Below, one piece after another: positions 1 through 8,972 of a stretch of 63,623 bases of DNA. The notes beneath the pieces are model-generated. The model saw only the letters and a program-made list of their open reading frames with translations, was not told the DNA's origin and did not search any database. A program made the translations under genes and the position numbers. The DNA comes from Saprospiraceae bacterium UBA1994 (GTDB lineage: Bacteria; Bacteroidota; Bacteroidia; Chitinophagales; Saprospiraceae). The stretch spans positions 91,318 to 154,940 of the forward strand of contig DDCY01000006.1 in NCBI GenBank assembly GCA_002335865.1. Direction: 5' to 3'. Every line of letters begins with the position of its first letter. Position 1 is the stretch's first letter.

Positions 1-22
1 GGTTCGAATCCCCTACGGGCTA
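1..22 (+). tRNA. tRNA 3' end (partial, isotype undetermined)
   Basis: The window opens inside a tRNA. A canonical T loop (TTCGAAT, 3-9) is followed by the 3' T-stem CCCCT, the 3' acceptor strand ACGGGCT and discriminator A22. The next bases are CTA, so CCA is not encoded. The implied 5' acceptor strand would be AGCCCGT. The anticodon lies outside the window, so the isotype cannot be told. Confidence 0.85.
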
Positions 23-27
23 CTATA

Positions 28-67
28 AAGACTCTCTAATCTGTTGATTATGAGGGTCTTTTGTTTT
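28..67 (+). terminator. Rho-independent terminator after the tRNA
   Basis: Arms AAGACTCTC (28-36) and GAGGGTCTT (52-60) pair with one G-T wobble over a 15-nt loop. They are followed by the T-rich tract TTGTTTT. The position directly after the tRNA fits termination of that transcript. Confidence 0.75.
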
Positions 68-220
68 ATATGGAAAATCAATTCAAAACAATTGACAAAC
101 ATATTAAGGAATGAGTAGAAAAAACCCTTCCACGTCAATAGACGCAGCATATTAAAATATAGGTACTAAAGATTTTAAAATATTGATATCCTAACTGCTA
201 ATACCTTAGTTTAATATTTT

Positions 221-1009
221 TTAAACCATATTGTATTCTGGTTTTATTTTTTGTAGAGTATCATTAATCGCATCCCATAAGCCAATTCTCTTCTCTAATG
301 ACTGTTTTGCAACTGTTAAAGCTCCATTCCATTTTTGATCGTCATTACCACATAGTTCTGAAATCATTTTAAGAGATAGAGGGCCGTGCTCATCTCCATC
401 TAATTCTATATGTCTTTCAAGATAATATGTTAGCTTACTGTATGCTTTATTTTCCGCATCAGTAGATTTCAGGATTTCAATAAACATATCTGGAATAACA
501 TCTTCTCGTCCAAATGTGAAAGCAGAAGCTACAAGGTGAACTTCGTTGGTTTCAATAATTGAAAAAGAAAATTTCACAAAATCAGCTATCCTTTTATCTA
601 TATTGATTTCGCCTAATGAATATTCAACTGAATTTCCTGATTCAATAAGTTTTATGAAATGATTAATCTCGTCTGTTTTCACATCGGCTTGGATCATTGC
701 ATCCAAATACATTTCAAAATGACTTTTAGGTTCTCCTAATTCATTGATATCACTTTCTTCTCCGTGTACGATCTCATTTATGAATCTAGAAAGAGTTGGG
801 TTTTTAGATGGAGTCCAAGGAATTTCGACATTTGTCAATTCTATTTGAAGGGATTTTAAAAGTGACATAAAGTCCCAAACAGCAAATACGTGGTTCTCCA
901 TAAAAGCTCTTATGTCACCTATTGTCTTTAGGTTATCATAAAGTTTATGGTTTTGTAACTGAGTTCTCAAATCTGAAATCTCATCTTCTATGTACTGTAT
1001 TCTATTCAT
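221..1009 (-). CDS. DUF3050 family protein (heme-oxygenase-like fold)
   Basis: A 262-residue protein with the features of DUF3050, a family of about 260 residues predicted to be all-helical with a heme-oxygenase-like fold. Visible hallmarks are the N-terminal stretch MENHVFAVWDFMSLLK (residues about 37-52), SHFEMYLDAM in the middle and the His/Asp-rich ERHIELDGDEHGPLS near residue 200. The spaced Glu and His residues could be metal ligands as in heme-oxygenase-like diiron proteins, but this is inference. There is no signal peptide, so it is cytosolic. It lies 71 bp upstream, on the same strand, of a SOUL heme-binding gene. The reaction is unknown; the family call is from recognised motifs. 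Confidence 0.8.
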   Translation of the reverse strand: MNRIQYIEDEISDLRTQLQNHKLYDNLKTIGDIRAFMENHVFAVWDFMSLLKSLQIELTNVEIPWTPSKNPTLSRFINEIVHGEESDINELGEPKSHFEMYLDAMIQADVKTDEINHFIKLIESGNSVEYSLGEINIDKRIADFVKFSFSIIETNEVHLVASAFTFGREDVIPDMFIEILKSTDAENKAYSKLTYYLERHIELDGDEHGPLSLKMISELCGNDDQKWNGALTVAKQSLEKRIGLWDAINDTLQKIKPEYNMV

Positions 1010-1080
1010 ATTCTTTCTTTTCTCCTATTGTAACATCCTTGTGTATGATTTGTTCTGTTTTTTTTTCTTTAAATAATCTC

Positions 1081-1677
1081 TCATTGTAATTCAACAATGA
1101 CCTCGTTTTTACGGTTAAAAAATTCATATGGTGCATTATATCCCAAAAAGTAAAAACGATCAGAATAAGGTATTCCCTCACTATTCAATGCTGATTTTAG
1201 TTCTTGTTTAAACTTTTCTATTTTTTTATCATTAGCCCAGCCTGTAAAAGTTATTGCAGCAACAGTTTTTGCAGGCTCCTCAATAAACTCTACTAAAGAT
1301 TGATTAGGCTTAGGAAGCATTTCTTTTTTTAATTTCTTAGGAACCATAAACATCATCGTCATAGAATCTTCTAATGACATTGTTACTGGAGAGGTCATAG
1401 ATATTTTTTGATTTTTTTCATTTCCCCCAAAAATATAATCTGCTAATATAGAAAACCCTCTACTCGAGCTATTATTATATCCTTTTGTTGAGAGTTTGAC
1501 AGAAGTAAATAAAGTTGCTTCATAACTTCTTAGTTCAAATGTGTCATATTTTTTGTTGACGACATATTCATAAGTTTCAATATTCCTTTGGCTATTAAGA
1601 GCAAATAACTGGACAACAATAAACCCTATGAGTATTATTCCGAATATAAAAATTAATATTTTCATTTGTTTTAACAA
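1081..1677 (-). CDS. SOUL family heme-binding protein, membrane anchored
   Basis: This 198-residue protein has one N-terminal hydrophobic segment (about residues 5-25) followed by a SOUL/HBP domain. Typical elements are YDTFELRSYEATLF, the RGFSILADYIFGGN stretch, KISMTSPV and the C-terminal GYNAPYEFFNRKNEV. SOUL proteins bind heme or other tetrapyrroles; in bacteria their physiological role is mostly unknown. The N-terminal segment could be an uncleaved anchor that puts the domain in the periplasm. It sits just upstream of the DUF3050 gene in the same direction, so the two may be co-transcribed. Confidence in the family is high, in a specific function low. Confidence 0.88.
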   Translation of the reverse strand: MLKQMKILIFIFGIILIGFIVVQLFALNSQRNIETYEYVVNKKYDTFELRSYEATLFTSVKLSTKGYNNSSSRGFSILADYIFGGNEKNQKISMTSPVTMSLEDSMTMMFMVPKKLKKEMLPKPNQSLVEFIEEPAKTVAAITFTGWANDKKIEKFKQELKSALNSEGIPYSDRFYFLGYNAPYEFFNRKNEVIVELQ

Positions 1678-1826
1678 TTTAGTTTTTACGTTTTTTATTT
1701 ACGACAATGCTGTTTATTTGAGTCGTCGAAACTGAGCGAGCATGATCGTCATTTATGTTTTTGTAGCATGTATTGATATTATGTGAAATAAGAACTGTAC
1801 GAAATACCTAATTTAAAATAATAAAC

Positions 1827-1856
1827 AAAAAAAAAGGTAACCATCTAGGTTACCTT
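1827..1856 (-). terminator. Terminator of the outer-membrane barrel gene
   Basis: The arms AAGGTAACC and GGTTACCTT (1834-1842 and 1848-1856) are perfectly complementary around a 5-nt loop. Read on the minus strand, the hairpin is followed by a run of nine T residues (A tract at 1827-1835 on the plus strand). It stands 28 bp beyond the stop codon of the gene ending at 1885. The plus strand also has a T-rich tract after the hairpin, so it may act in both directions. Confidence 0.85.
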
Positions 1857-1884
1857 CTTCTTTTTAAATTTAGGTGGAGTCTTC

Positions 1885-2421
1885 TTAGAAACTCGCTCCA
1901 AACTGGATTCGGATTTCAGCTCCTGAAGAGGACCCTGCATCATTCGATCCTGCTGTATAATTCAATTGAGGAGATATGAACCACATGTCCTTGACAGGAA
2001 TGTACTTGCCCAAACCAACGCCGTAACCCGTCGAACTCATAGCTTCATCGACGCCATTGTCTACGTTTCCAAGAACAACTTGCGCTTGGCCGTAAAAATT
2101 ATCTCCGAAGAAGTAGGCCGCCCCTAAACTTACTTGAGAACTTGAAATTGTCAGGTCTTCAGCTCCATCAACACCATTAAGTGTGTTTGACACCATGTTT
2201 AAGCCGAGGCTTATGGCAATGTTGTCCGCTACAGTATAGCCAACGAAAGGAGCTACGTCCACGCCCTCATCTGAGAACATTTTGAACAGAGAGGTGGCAT
2301 CACCAGATCCCAAGTACCAAGTGCCTTTCGGCTGAAGTGCCTCAGTATCCTGAGCGGATACATTCAATGCGCAGAATGCAAAAGCAAAAACGCTGCAAGA
2401 AACAATAAACTTTTTCATCAT
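1885..2421 (-). CDS. Small outer-membrane beta-barrel protein
   Basis: A 178-residue protein with a cleavable signal peptide (MMKKFIVSCSVFAFAFCALNVSAQ, cut after SAQ). Short alternating amphipathic strands such as FVGYTVADNIAISLGL, QVSLGAAYFFGDNFYGQAQ and GAEIRIQFGASF follow. The C-terminal Phe and strand pattern are typical of 8-stranded OmpA/OmpW-like barrels of Bacteroidota. It probably sits in the outer membrane; no substrate or partner is indicated. It is a single-gene unit with its own terminator. Call by fold features only. Confidence 0.8.
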   Translation of the reverse strand: MMKKFIVSCSVFAFAFCALNVSAQDTEALQPKGTWYLGSGDATSLFKMFSDEGVDVAPFVGYTVADNIAISLGLNMVSNTLNGVDGAEDLTISSSQVSLGAAYFFGDNFYGQAQVVLGNVDNGVDEAMSSTGYGVGLGKYIPVKDMWFISPQLNYTAGSNDAGSSSGAEIRIQFGASF

Positions 2422-2592
2422 ATTGTAATTTTATTAAGAATAATCGAAATTAAATAAATAATTTCTTTTATCCAAAGAAACACCTTATTACATATATTTT
2501 TAATTTGTAAAATACTTATAATCAATAATATATGATAAATTGAGGCATTGAGTTATCTATATTGTTATAGTCACTTATTCTGATTTATATCT

Positions 2593-4818
2593 CTATCCTT
2601 TCATTCCATCTATAATCTCATTCAACGTGTTACTCGGTCTCATAGCGGCATATGTCTTCTCTCTATCAGTAGAGTAGTATCCATCTATATTTACGGCTGC
2701 ACCTTGCACAGATATGAGTTCATCATTGATCTTCGCTTCGTTAGCGGCAAGGGCTTCTGCAATCGGAGCAAAAGTAGCAGCTAATTCCTTATCTTGAGTC
2801 TGATCAGCTAATGCCTGAGCCCAATACATCGCTACATAATAGTGACTACCTCTGTTATCGTGCTCGTTGACTTTACGAGATGGAGACTTGTCATTGTCTA
2901 GATATTTGGTAGTAGCTTTGTCAAGGGCTTCTCCTAATATGTTGGCTTTTGGGTTGTTGTATTTTTCGCCTAGGTGATCTAACGAGACCGCAAGTGCTAG
3001 AAATTCTCCTAGCGAATCCCATCTTAAATGATTTTCTTTGAGTAGCTGTTGGATATGCTTAGGAGCTGATCCACCAGCACCAGTTTCAAACAGACCTCCC
3101 CCATTCATCAGAGGTACTATAGATAGCATCTTGGCAGATGTTCCGAGCTCTAGGATAGGGAATAGATCAGTGTTGTAATCTCTAAGTACATTACCAGTTA
3201 CAGAGATCGTATCGAGTCCATCTTTGATGCGGACGAGAGAAAATTTCGTAGCCTCGATAGGAGACATTATATGAATCTCTAGACCTTCAGTATTATGCTT
3301 AGGTAGATATGCATTTACCTTAGTGATGAGCTCAGCATCGTGAGCTCTATTTTTGTCTAACCAAAATACGATAGGCGTACCAGTAGCGCGAGCTCTATTC
3401 ACAGCTAGCTTTACCCAATCTTGTATTGGAGCATCTTTTACTTGACACATACGCCAGATGTCTCCAGCGTCCACATTATGTGATAGGATAGCGTCTCCAC
3501 CATCTTGAGTTACTACATTGACTTTGCCTCCAAATGTCATTTCAAATGTCTTATCGTGCGATCCGTATTCCTCTGCTTTTTGGGCCATCAGTCCTACATT
3601 AGGTACACTACCCATAGTCGTAGGGTCAAAAGCGCCATGCTCTTTACAGAAGTCAATAGTGGCTTGATATATACCCGCGTAACTACTATCTGGAATTACT
3701 GCTTTAGTATCTTTCTGCGCACCATTCTTATCCCACATCTGACCACTCGTACGGATCATGGCTGGCATGGATGCATCGATTATCACGTCACTAGGTACAT
3801 GTAAGTTGGTGATTCCTTTGTCAGAGTCTACCATAGCTAGATCAGGTCTAGTATCATAGCAAGCTTGTATGTCAGCTTCGATTTCAGCTTTCTTGTCTGC
3901 AGGTAGGCTATCTAACTTACTCAGTAGATTACCAAATCCATTACGTACGTTGACACCGATTTCTTCAAATATATCATTGTGCTTATCAAATACAGGCTCA
4001 AAGAATGCTTCTACTGCATGACCAAATATAATCGGATCAGATACTTTCATCATAGTAGCCTTCATATGTAATGAGAAGAGTACGTCATTAGCTTTAGCAT
4101 CTGCGATCTGCTCATGGAGGAAGTCCACAAGTGCGTTTCTATTCATAACGGTAGCATCGATAATCTCTCCAGCTTGTATCTCTAGTCCTTTTTTAAGGAT
4201 AGTCACACTGCCGTCATCAGCGATGTGTACGATATCTACTTTCATAGCTTTATCTGTCGTAAGAGAAATTTCATTAGCTTGGAAGTCACCTGCACCCATC
4301 GTAGCCACGTGAGACTTAGAGTCTGATAACCACTTACCCATACGATGTGGATGCTTACGAGCGAATGCCTTTACCGGCTTCGGCGCTCTACGATCAGAGT
4401 TTCCTTCACGGAGTACTGGATTTACGGCACTACCTTTTATCTTATTATATCTTGCGAGTACATCTTTCTCCTCATCTGTCTGAGCATTATCTGGAAAACT
4501 CGGAATTGCATATCCATCATCTTGTAGTTCCTTGATAGCCATCTTGAGCTGAGGTACAGATGCTGATATATTTGGCAGTTTGATAATGTTAGCCTCTGGT
4601 TTTTTAGCAAGATCGCCTAGGTAAGCAAGATCATCAGATACCTTCTGATCTTCAGTTAGAAAATCTGGAAAGATAGCTAGAATACGACCTGCTAAAGAGA
4701 TGTCTTTCGTCTCTAATTTGATTCCTGCTTGTGCCGTATAAGCTTCTACGATAGGTAAGAATGAGTGAGTCGCTAGATAAGGCGCTTCATCCGTAATAGT
4801 ATAAATGATTTTACTCAT
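2593..4818 (-). CDS. icd: NADP-dependent isocitrate dehydrogenase, monomeric type
   Basis: At 741 residues with the N-terminus MSKIIYTITDEAPYLATHSF, this is the large monomeric class of isocitrate dehydrogenase (usually about 740 residues), not the common dimeric 400-residue enzyme. It converts isocitrate and NADP+ to 2-oxoglutarate, CO2 and NADPH in the TCA cycle in the cytosol. Family stretches visible include EGNSDRRAPKPVKAFARKHP, the KTFEMTFGG region and NEHDNRGSHYYVAMYWAQAL near the C-terminus. The protein looks complete and undamaged. An inverted repeat stands 36-65 nt upstream of the start. It is transcribed alone or with the upstream leftward transporter gene 338 bp away. Confidence 0.96.
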   Translation of the reverse strand: MSKIIYTITDEAPYLATHSFLPIVEAYTAQAGIKLETKDISLAGRILAIFPDFLTEDQKVSDDLAYLGDLAKKPEANIIKLPNISASVPQLKMAIKELQDDGYAIPSFPDNAQTDEEKDVLARYNKIKGSAVNPVLREGNSDRRAPKPVKAFARKHPHRMGKWLSDSKSHVATMGAGDFQANEISLTTDKAMKVDIVHIADDGSVTILKKGLEIQAGEIIDATVMNRNALVDFLHEQIADAKANDVLFSLHMKATMMKVSDPIIFGHAVEAFFEPVFDKHNDIFEEIGVNVRNGFGNLLSKLDSLPADKKAEIEADIQACYDTRPDLAMVDSDKGITNLHVPSDVIIDASMPAMIRTSGQMWDKNGAQKDTKAVIPDSSYAGIYQATIDFCKEHGAFDPTTMGSVPNVGLMAQKAEEYGSHDKTFEMTFGGKVNVVTQDGGDAILSHNVDAGDIWRMCQVKDAPIQDWVKLAVNRARATGTPIVFWLDKNRAHDAELITKVNAYLPKHNTEGLEIHIMSPIEATKFSLVRIKDGLDTISVTGNVLRDYNTDLFPILELGTSAKMLSIVPLMNGGGLFETGAGGSAPKHIQQLLKENHLRWDSLGEFLALAVSLDHLGEKYNNPKANILGEALDKATTKYLDNDKSPSRKVNEHDNRGSHYYVAMYWAQALADQTQDKELAATFAPIAEALAANEAKINDELISVQGAAVNIDGYYSTDREKTYAAMRPSNTLNEIIDGMKG

Positions 4819-4854
4819 AGATATATATTGTTTTTAATATTTTTTAATAGCTAA

Positions 4855-4883
4855 TTAATAAATGGTTCAATCCCATTTATTAA
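4855..4883 (-). promoter_or_regulatory. Perfect 11-bp inverted repeat upstream of icd
   Basis: The arms TTAATAAATGG (4855-4865) and CCATTTATTAA (4873-4883) are exact reverse complements around the 7-nt spacer TTCAATC. The element is 37-65 nt before the icd start on the minus strand. It has no T tract in the direction of icd, so an operator or 5'-leader hairpin is more likely than a terminator. Function is inferred from position only. Confidence 0.45.
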
Positions 4884-5148
4884 CAGTTCGCGAAGATAGA
4901 AAAAAATGAATATCATGATACGCTTTGGGGCAGGTATAGTATAGCGTTTTGTGCATCGTAATCATTCGAGAGAATATGTCGTCAAATGCTTATTACGTCG
5001 CGGTAGCGTTTCCGACCTACGGCTGATATTAAACTAATAGTGATTACTGTTATGCTTGGCAATTACTTGGTTGACGCCCTATGTGTATCCAAGTGTTTTC
5101 TTCGAAAGCCACATTAAACTCCTCTGTCGTTTTTTGCTCCGCAAACAA
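4884..5148. other. Intergenic region without recognisable gene
   Basis: Together with the two flanking inverted repeats this makes up the 337-bp gap between icd and the YfcC-type gene. I see no open reading frame with a plausible product, no RNA gene and no consensus TAnnTTTG box on the minus strand. Local base composition is less AT-rich than in the flanking leader. Confidence 0.5.
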
Positions 5149-5172
5149 TTAGTGTTTACAAGTAAACACTAA
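5149..5172 (-). terminator. Inverted repeat spanning the stop codon of the YfcC-type gene
   Basis: The 11-bp arms TTAGTGTTTAC (5149-5159) and GTAAACACTAA (5162-5172) are perfectly complementary around two bases. The TAA stop of the transporter gene (5156-5158) lies inside the hairpin, and on the minus strand TTGTTTG follows. It probably acts as a terminator or 3'-end stabiliser, although the T tract is poor. Confidence 0.5.
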
Positions 5173-6646
5173 CTGTCAACACAGCCATAGTTACCAGCAC
5201 TAAAGCGATAAATAAAGGCATAATAAACTTCAGCCATTTATCAAACCCAATATTGACTACTGCGAGTGATGCAAGTATTAGTCCTGTTGGATTGATTAGG
5301 TAGAAAAGACCCATTCCATATTGATAACAGTTGACTACGACTTCTCTACCAATTCCCACAGTGTCAGCGAGAGGCGCCATTATAGGCATTGTCAGTACTG
5401 CCATACCAGATGAAGATGGTATAAAGAACGAAAGTATACTAAAAACAACCATCATCACATTAGCAAATATTCCTTTATTCATTCCTTCTGTCACACCGCT
5501 AGCATAATATAGCATTGTATCGCTTATCTGACCGTCGTCCATAAGTATAGATACCCCTCTAGCGATACCGATGATGAATGCTACTGCCAATAAATCTCCA
5601 GCTCCTTTTGCAAAAGCCTCTACAAAATCACTTTCTCTAACCTTGGCTAGTAATCCGATCAGTATAGATCCGACAAGAAATACAGTAGTCATCTCTACAT
5701 ACCACCAATCGAGCATAGAGACTCCTATGATCATGATCACAAAGCAAAGTGTGAATACTGTCAATATTAATTTGTGCCTTCCTGTAAGTACAAGTTTATT
5801 ATCCATATCAAACCCAAATTTCGATTCTAATTCTTCTTTTTGATTATAGACAATAGATTTCGAAGGATCATTTTTCACTCTCCTAGCATATCGAAGAATA
5901 TATAGGATGGTAATAATTAGACACAGTGCTAGCATGACTGCTCTTCCATAGAGCCCTGTGGTCCAATTGATACCTGCTGAGTCTGACGCTATTATAGCTG
6001 AGAAAGGATTAGTGGTAGAGCACATGGTACCAATGGCTGATCCAAGAAATACACTAGCTAGTCCAACAATGGCATCATACCGTGCAGCTATAAATACAGG
6101 AATGAGAATAGGATAGAAGGCCATAGTCTCTTCCGCTAATCCAAATGTAGTTCCACCAATAGCAATAAGGACAGTTACTAATATGATTAAAATATATTCT
6201 CTTCCTTTTAGCGCTGATGCTAATCTAGATATTCCAGCATCAAATGATCCCGAAAGGTTCATAATACCTATCAATCCTCCTATGATAAGTACTAGAAAAA
6301 TGATATCAGCGGCAGCTATGATTCCTTTGATAGGCGATTTTAAAAATGCTGCAAAACCTTGTGGATTAGAGTCCACCTTTTTATAACTCTTTGGTATAGC
6401 TATAGCTTTATATATTTTTCCACTGGTAAATTTTTCTAAAGGTATCGCAATGTCCAAACTGTCGAGTGTAGTCTGAGACGCATTTAAGCTTGTCGTTATA
6501 CCAAAGCTTGTTTTCTCGAATACTTCACTGTCACTATTGTAAGTGAGGCTATCATACTTGCCAGCTGGTACTAACCATGTCATCAAGGCTACCAGTGCGG
6601 CGATGATAAATAGAATCGTCTGTGCGGAGGGGAATTTAAATTTCAT
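5156..6646 (-). CDS. YfcC-family membrane transporter
   Basis: An integral membrane protein of 496 residues with about 12 hydrophobic segments, starting MKFKFPSAQTILFIIAALVAL, a start typical for the YfcC family (putative basic amino acid or C4-dicarboxylate antiporters). An in-frame ATG 21 bp further upstream (6667) is possible, but the chosen start matches family proteins. The re-entrant-type motif GTTFGLAEETMAFYPILIPV and the SSTNPF-like GTMCSTTNPFSAIIA element are visible. A periplasmic insertion of about 70 residues follows the first helix. Substrate is not deducible; catabolic transporters of this family often import or exchange carboxylates or amino acids. Confidence 0.85.
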   Translation of the reverse strand: MKFKFPSAQTILFIIAALVALMTWLVPAGKYDSLTYNSDSEVFEKTSFGITTSLNASQTTLDSLDIAIPLEKFTSGKIYKAIAIPKSYKKVDSNPQGFAAFLKSPIKGIIAAADIIFLVLIIGGLIGIMNLSGSFDAGISRLASALKGREYILIILVTVLIAIGGTTFGLAEETMAFYPILIPVFIAARYDAIVGLASVFLGSAIGTMCSTTNPFSAIIASDSAGINWTTGLYGRAVMLALCLIITILYILRYARRVKNDPSKSIVYNQKEELESKFGFDMDNKLVLTGRHKLILTVFTLCFVIMIIGVSMLDWWYVEMTTVFLVGSILIGLLAKVRESDFVEAFAKGAGDLLAVAFIIGIARGVSILMDDGQISDTMLYYASGVTEGMNKGIFANVMMVVFSILSFFIPSSSGMAVLTMPIMAPLADTVGIGREVVVNCYQYGMGLFYLINPTGLILASLAVVNIGFDKWLKFIMPLFIALVLVTMAVLTVSVYL

Positions 6647-7246
6647 TAGACTAATGTAGTCATACATGAGTAAAAGCCGATAAAATTTGTGGAGTTTCAG
6701 ATAAACTACTCTAAATAAGAAGAAGCCAAGCTCAATTAAGATCTCGACTCTAGTACTAAATATCTAATAATTACGCCGTTAATAATTATCGATTTTATTT
6801 TCAAATAATAATAGAATTATTTAAATGATATTATAAATTGAAAACAACTCATTTTCTGTTGGGTAACTATACCGCAGTAATAATAATCAAAAGTTCACTG
6901 GTCTTCGGGAAAATTGTTTTTTTGAAGATTGTAAACAAAGCAATTTATTACTTAGATACTTTGTTCCTGACAGTAAGTAAAATATTATCGACATATATGC
7001 AGCAATTAGGCTCTTGTGGAGCTTTTTTGGGTAACATATCATACATTTATAGGCGAGATTTGCGAGACGGAGTTGAAGTGGTCTTATTTTTGCACAAGAA
7101 TATTAAGTTTTTCGATTGTCTAAAATAGATATTCGATAGAAATGTTAAGCCTTATTTAATGGTTTAGATGAAGTTATGATGGCGTTAAATTACAACTGTA
7201 AATGAGAAAAGCGACTTATAGTCGCAGCACAAAGCAACAATATATT
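6647..7246. other. 600-bp divergent intergenic region
   Basis: This separates the leftward transporter gene and the rightward DUF349-like gene. It contains the promoter listed at 7059-7092. An open frame on the plus strand (6838-7128) would give a hydrophobic 96-residue product, but it ends in the promoter and shows no family resemblance, so I do not call it. No RNA gene or repeat is evident. Confidence 0.5.
7059..7092 (+). promoter_or_regulatory. Bacteroidota-type promoter for the DUF349-like gene
   Basis: TTTG (7059-7062) and TATTTTTG (7085-7092, exact TAnnTTTG) are separated by 22 bp. The sequence fits the -33/-7 promoter described for Bacteroidota primary sigma factor. It would give a 5' leader of roughly 150 nt before the ATG at 7247. 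Confidence 0.5.
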
Positions 7247-8770
7247 ATGAAGACAAAGATTGTACTCTGGGGAGCAAACGAAGCAGACGAGAAACTATTA
7301 ATAGGGTTAGAACTCGTAGATAAGGAAAATAAAGTACTCATACACAAGATACCAGAAGCAGCAGCTACCGAGGAAGTATATAAGATGATGATGGACAGCT
7401 GGAGAGAGGGTAAAGAGATAACTTGGCCAGCTGAAAAAGAAGAGATTATTAGAGAATTATCCGTGGCAGAAGGTCTATTACCAAATGATATCAAAGTAGA
7501 GCGTACAGATGTAATCTCTCGAGCAAAGGCTGAATGGCATTTTGTAGTATTATCATCTAAGTTGTATCATATGTATAATGGTGAGGTAGATGACTTTAAA
7601 GACAAAGTAGATCAACTCAAAGATTTTGATAGTGCTTTATGGGAAGAATTGAAGTCATTTTGGACAAAAGTTCAAAATCAAGTTCAGGATAAAAATTTAT
7701 TTCGTCAGCACGCAGGCAAGCTTAGAGCAAAGACTAATGAGCTTTTCGATGCTATGAAGGCAATGAAGAAAACTGCTGATACGGAATTCAAAAAACAATC
7801 GAAAATAGTGGTCAAAGAGTTTAAAGAAAAACTCGCAGTTATCGATGTAAAAGTAGAAAAAGGTCTAGGACTCAAGCCAATATTTGAAGAGCTTAAAAAG
7901 TTACAGGCAAAGGTTAAAGATGCGGCATTTACGAGAGATGACCGCAATGACATTTGGAAAAAAATTGATAAATTATTCAAAATAGTAAAGGAGAAAAGAT
8001 TTGGTGAGAGTGGGAAAGCTGGAAACTCTGGGGCTAGTAGACTGGAAGCTAGATATAATGGTCTTATCTCTGCGATCAATAGAATGCAAGGATCTATTAA
8101 AAAAGATACGCATGAGAAAAATTTCCAAACCAAAAGGATCAATGTCACAGATGGTCAACTAGAAGCTCAGATTAGACAGGCTAAGTTAGTCATGATCGAA
8201 GAGCGAATCAGTTCGAAACAAATGAAGCTTGATGATATGCTAAAGACTAAAGTAGAGTTGGAACAAAAGATGGAGCGCGAAAAAGTAAAAGAAGCGGCAA
8301 TAGCTGAAAAAGCTAAAGCTAAAGAAGTAGCCAATCAACTCAAAGCTAAGATCAAAGAAGAAATAGCGGATAAGCAGTCTAAAAGAACACCAGAAGAAGA
8401 AGCTGAACTTAAGAAAGCTGCAGATACAATAGCTGCGACTAAAAAGAAAAGAATGGAGAAAGAAGTGGCCAAGGAAGTAACAAAATCTACTGGAGAAAAA
8501 GTCGAGGAACTACTTGCTGCTGAAATGCCAAAAGCAGAAATTAAAGCCACCGAAAAGTCAAATAAGAAGGAAGCTAAGGAAGAAAAGAACGACATAAAAG
8601 AATCAGTAAATGAAAAGAGTGAAGAAACGTCAGAAGCTAAAACGGAATTGAAAAGTGACGGCTTCTTAGGAGCACTTACGGATAAGATCGAGGAAGAAGT
8701 AGACGTAGCTAAAGATCTCTGTGAAGCAGTAGCTGATAAAATTGAAGATGTCAAAGGAGAAGAAGAATAG
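7247..8770 (+). CDS. DUF349-like, Lys/Glu-rich coiled-coil protein
   Basis: With the ATG at 7247 the product is 507 residues (MKTKIVLWGANEADEKLLIG). An in-frame start at 7202 would add 15 unlikely residues. The N-terminal ~110 residues look globular. Residues about 125-300 hold two DUF349-like helical segments (WEELKSFWTKVQNQV..., IWKKIDKLFKIVKEKRFGE). The C-terminal 230 residues are almost entirely K/E/A heptad-like helix and low-complexity acidic tail. No signal peptide or membrane segment. DUF349 proteins have no settled biochemical role. Its own promoter and terminator make it a single-gene unit. The DUF349 assignment is moderate. Confidence 0.6.
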   Translation: MKTKIVLWGANEADEKLLIGLELVDKENKVLIHKIPEAAATEEVYKMMMDSWREGKEITWPAEKEEIIRELSVAEGLLPNDIKVERTDVISRAKAEWHFVVLSSKLYHMYNGEVDDFKDKVDQLKDFDSALWEELKSFWTKVQNQVQDKNLFRQHAGKLRAKTNELFDAMKAMKKTADTEFKKQSKIVVKEFKEKLAVIDVKVEKGLGLKPIFEELKKLQAKVKDAAFTRDDRNDIWKKIDKLFKIVKEKRFGESGKAGNSGASRLEARYNGLISAINRMQGSIKKDTHEKNFQTKRINVTDGQLEAQIRQAKLVMIEERISSKQMKLDDMLKTKVELEQKMEREKVKEAAIAEKAKAKEVANQLKAKIKEEIADKQSKRTPEEEAELKKAADTIAATKKKRMEKEVAKEVTKSTGEKVEELLAAEMPKAEIKATEKSNKKEAKEEKNDIKESVNEKSEETSEAKTELKSDGFLGALTDKIEEEVDVAKDLCEAVADKIEDVKGEEE

Positions 8771-8830
8771 TTTTTTAGTTATTTTGATCTAGTTTAATTG
8801 ATAATTTAATTTTCATATAAATAAATTTTA

Positions 8831-8864
8831 AAGGATACTTTCTGTTAAGGGAGTATCCTTTTTT
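8831..8864 (+). terminator. Rho-independent terminator of the DUF349-like gene
   Basis: The arms AAGGATACT (8831-8839) and AGTATCCTT (8852-8860) are perfect complements over a 12-nt loop and run into TTTTTT. It lies 61 bp after the stop codon at 8770. Confidence 0.88.
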
Positions 8865-8960
8865 ATGTTCTCAAATATGTTAAAGAATATTTCTAGTCTT
8901 TCTTCATTCCCTCAATATTTGTTGGTAAGCACACCATTTCTTTTACCTAAGTAAAGTCGT

Positions 8961-8968
8961 TACCTTTG
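8961..8968 (+). promoter_or_regulatory. -7 box of rlmI-like gene, leaderless geometry
   Basis: TACCTTTG matches TAnnTTTG exactly and is followed by only four bases (TACC) before the ATG at 8973. A transcript starting the usual few bases after the box would begin at or next to the start codon. No clear TTTG -33 element is seen at the usual distance. Confidence 0.65.
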
Positions 8969-8972
8969 TACC

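Noticed and set aside
111..155. Mini-ORF MSRKNPSTSIDAAY next to the tRNA, a possible integrase start
   Set aside because: Only 14 codons before a stop, no recombinase sequence follows, and no direct repeat of the tRNA end is seen.
7000..7030. GCTC...GAGC followed by T residues, terminator-like
   Set aside because: The stem has only four pairs and no gene ends upstream of it on the plus strand.
6838..7128. Open frame of 96 codons on the plus strand in the 6.6-7.2 kb gap
   Set aside because: The product is a hydrophobic, low-information sequence; the frame contains a full TTTG-N22-TATTTTTG promoter at its end and looks like non-coding DNA.
8335..8754. Ser/Leu-rich minus-strand frame inside the DUF349-like gene
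   Set aside because: It is the complement of Lys/Glu/Ala-rich codons, a typical shadow frame; no independent promoter or family.
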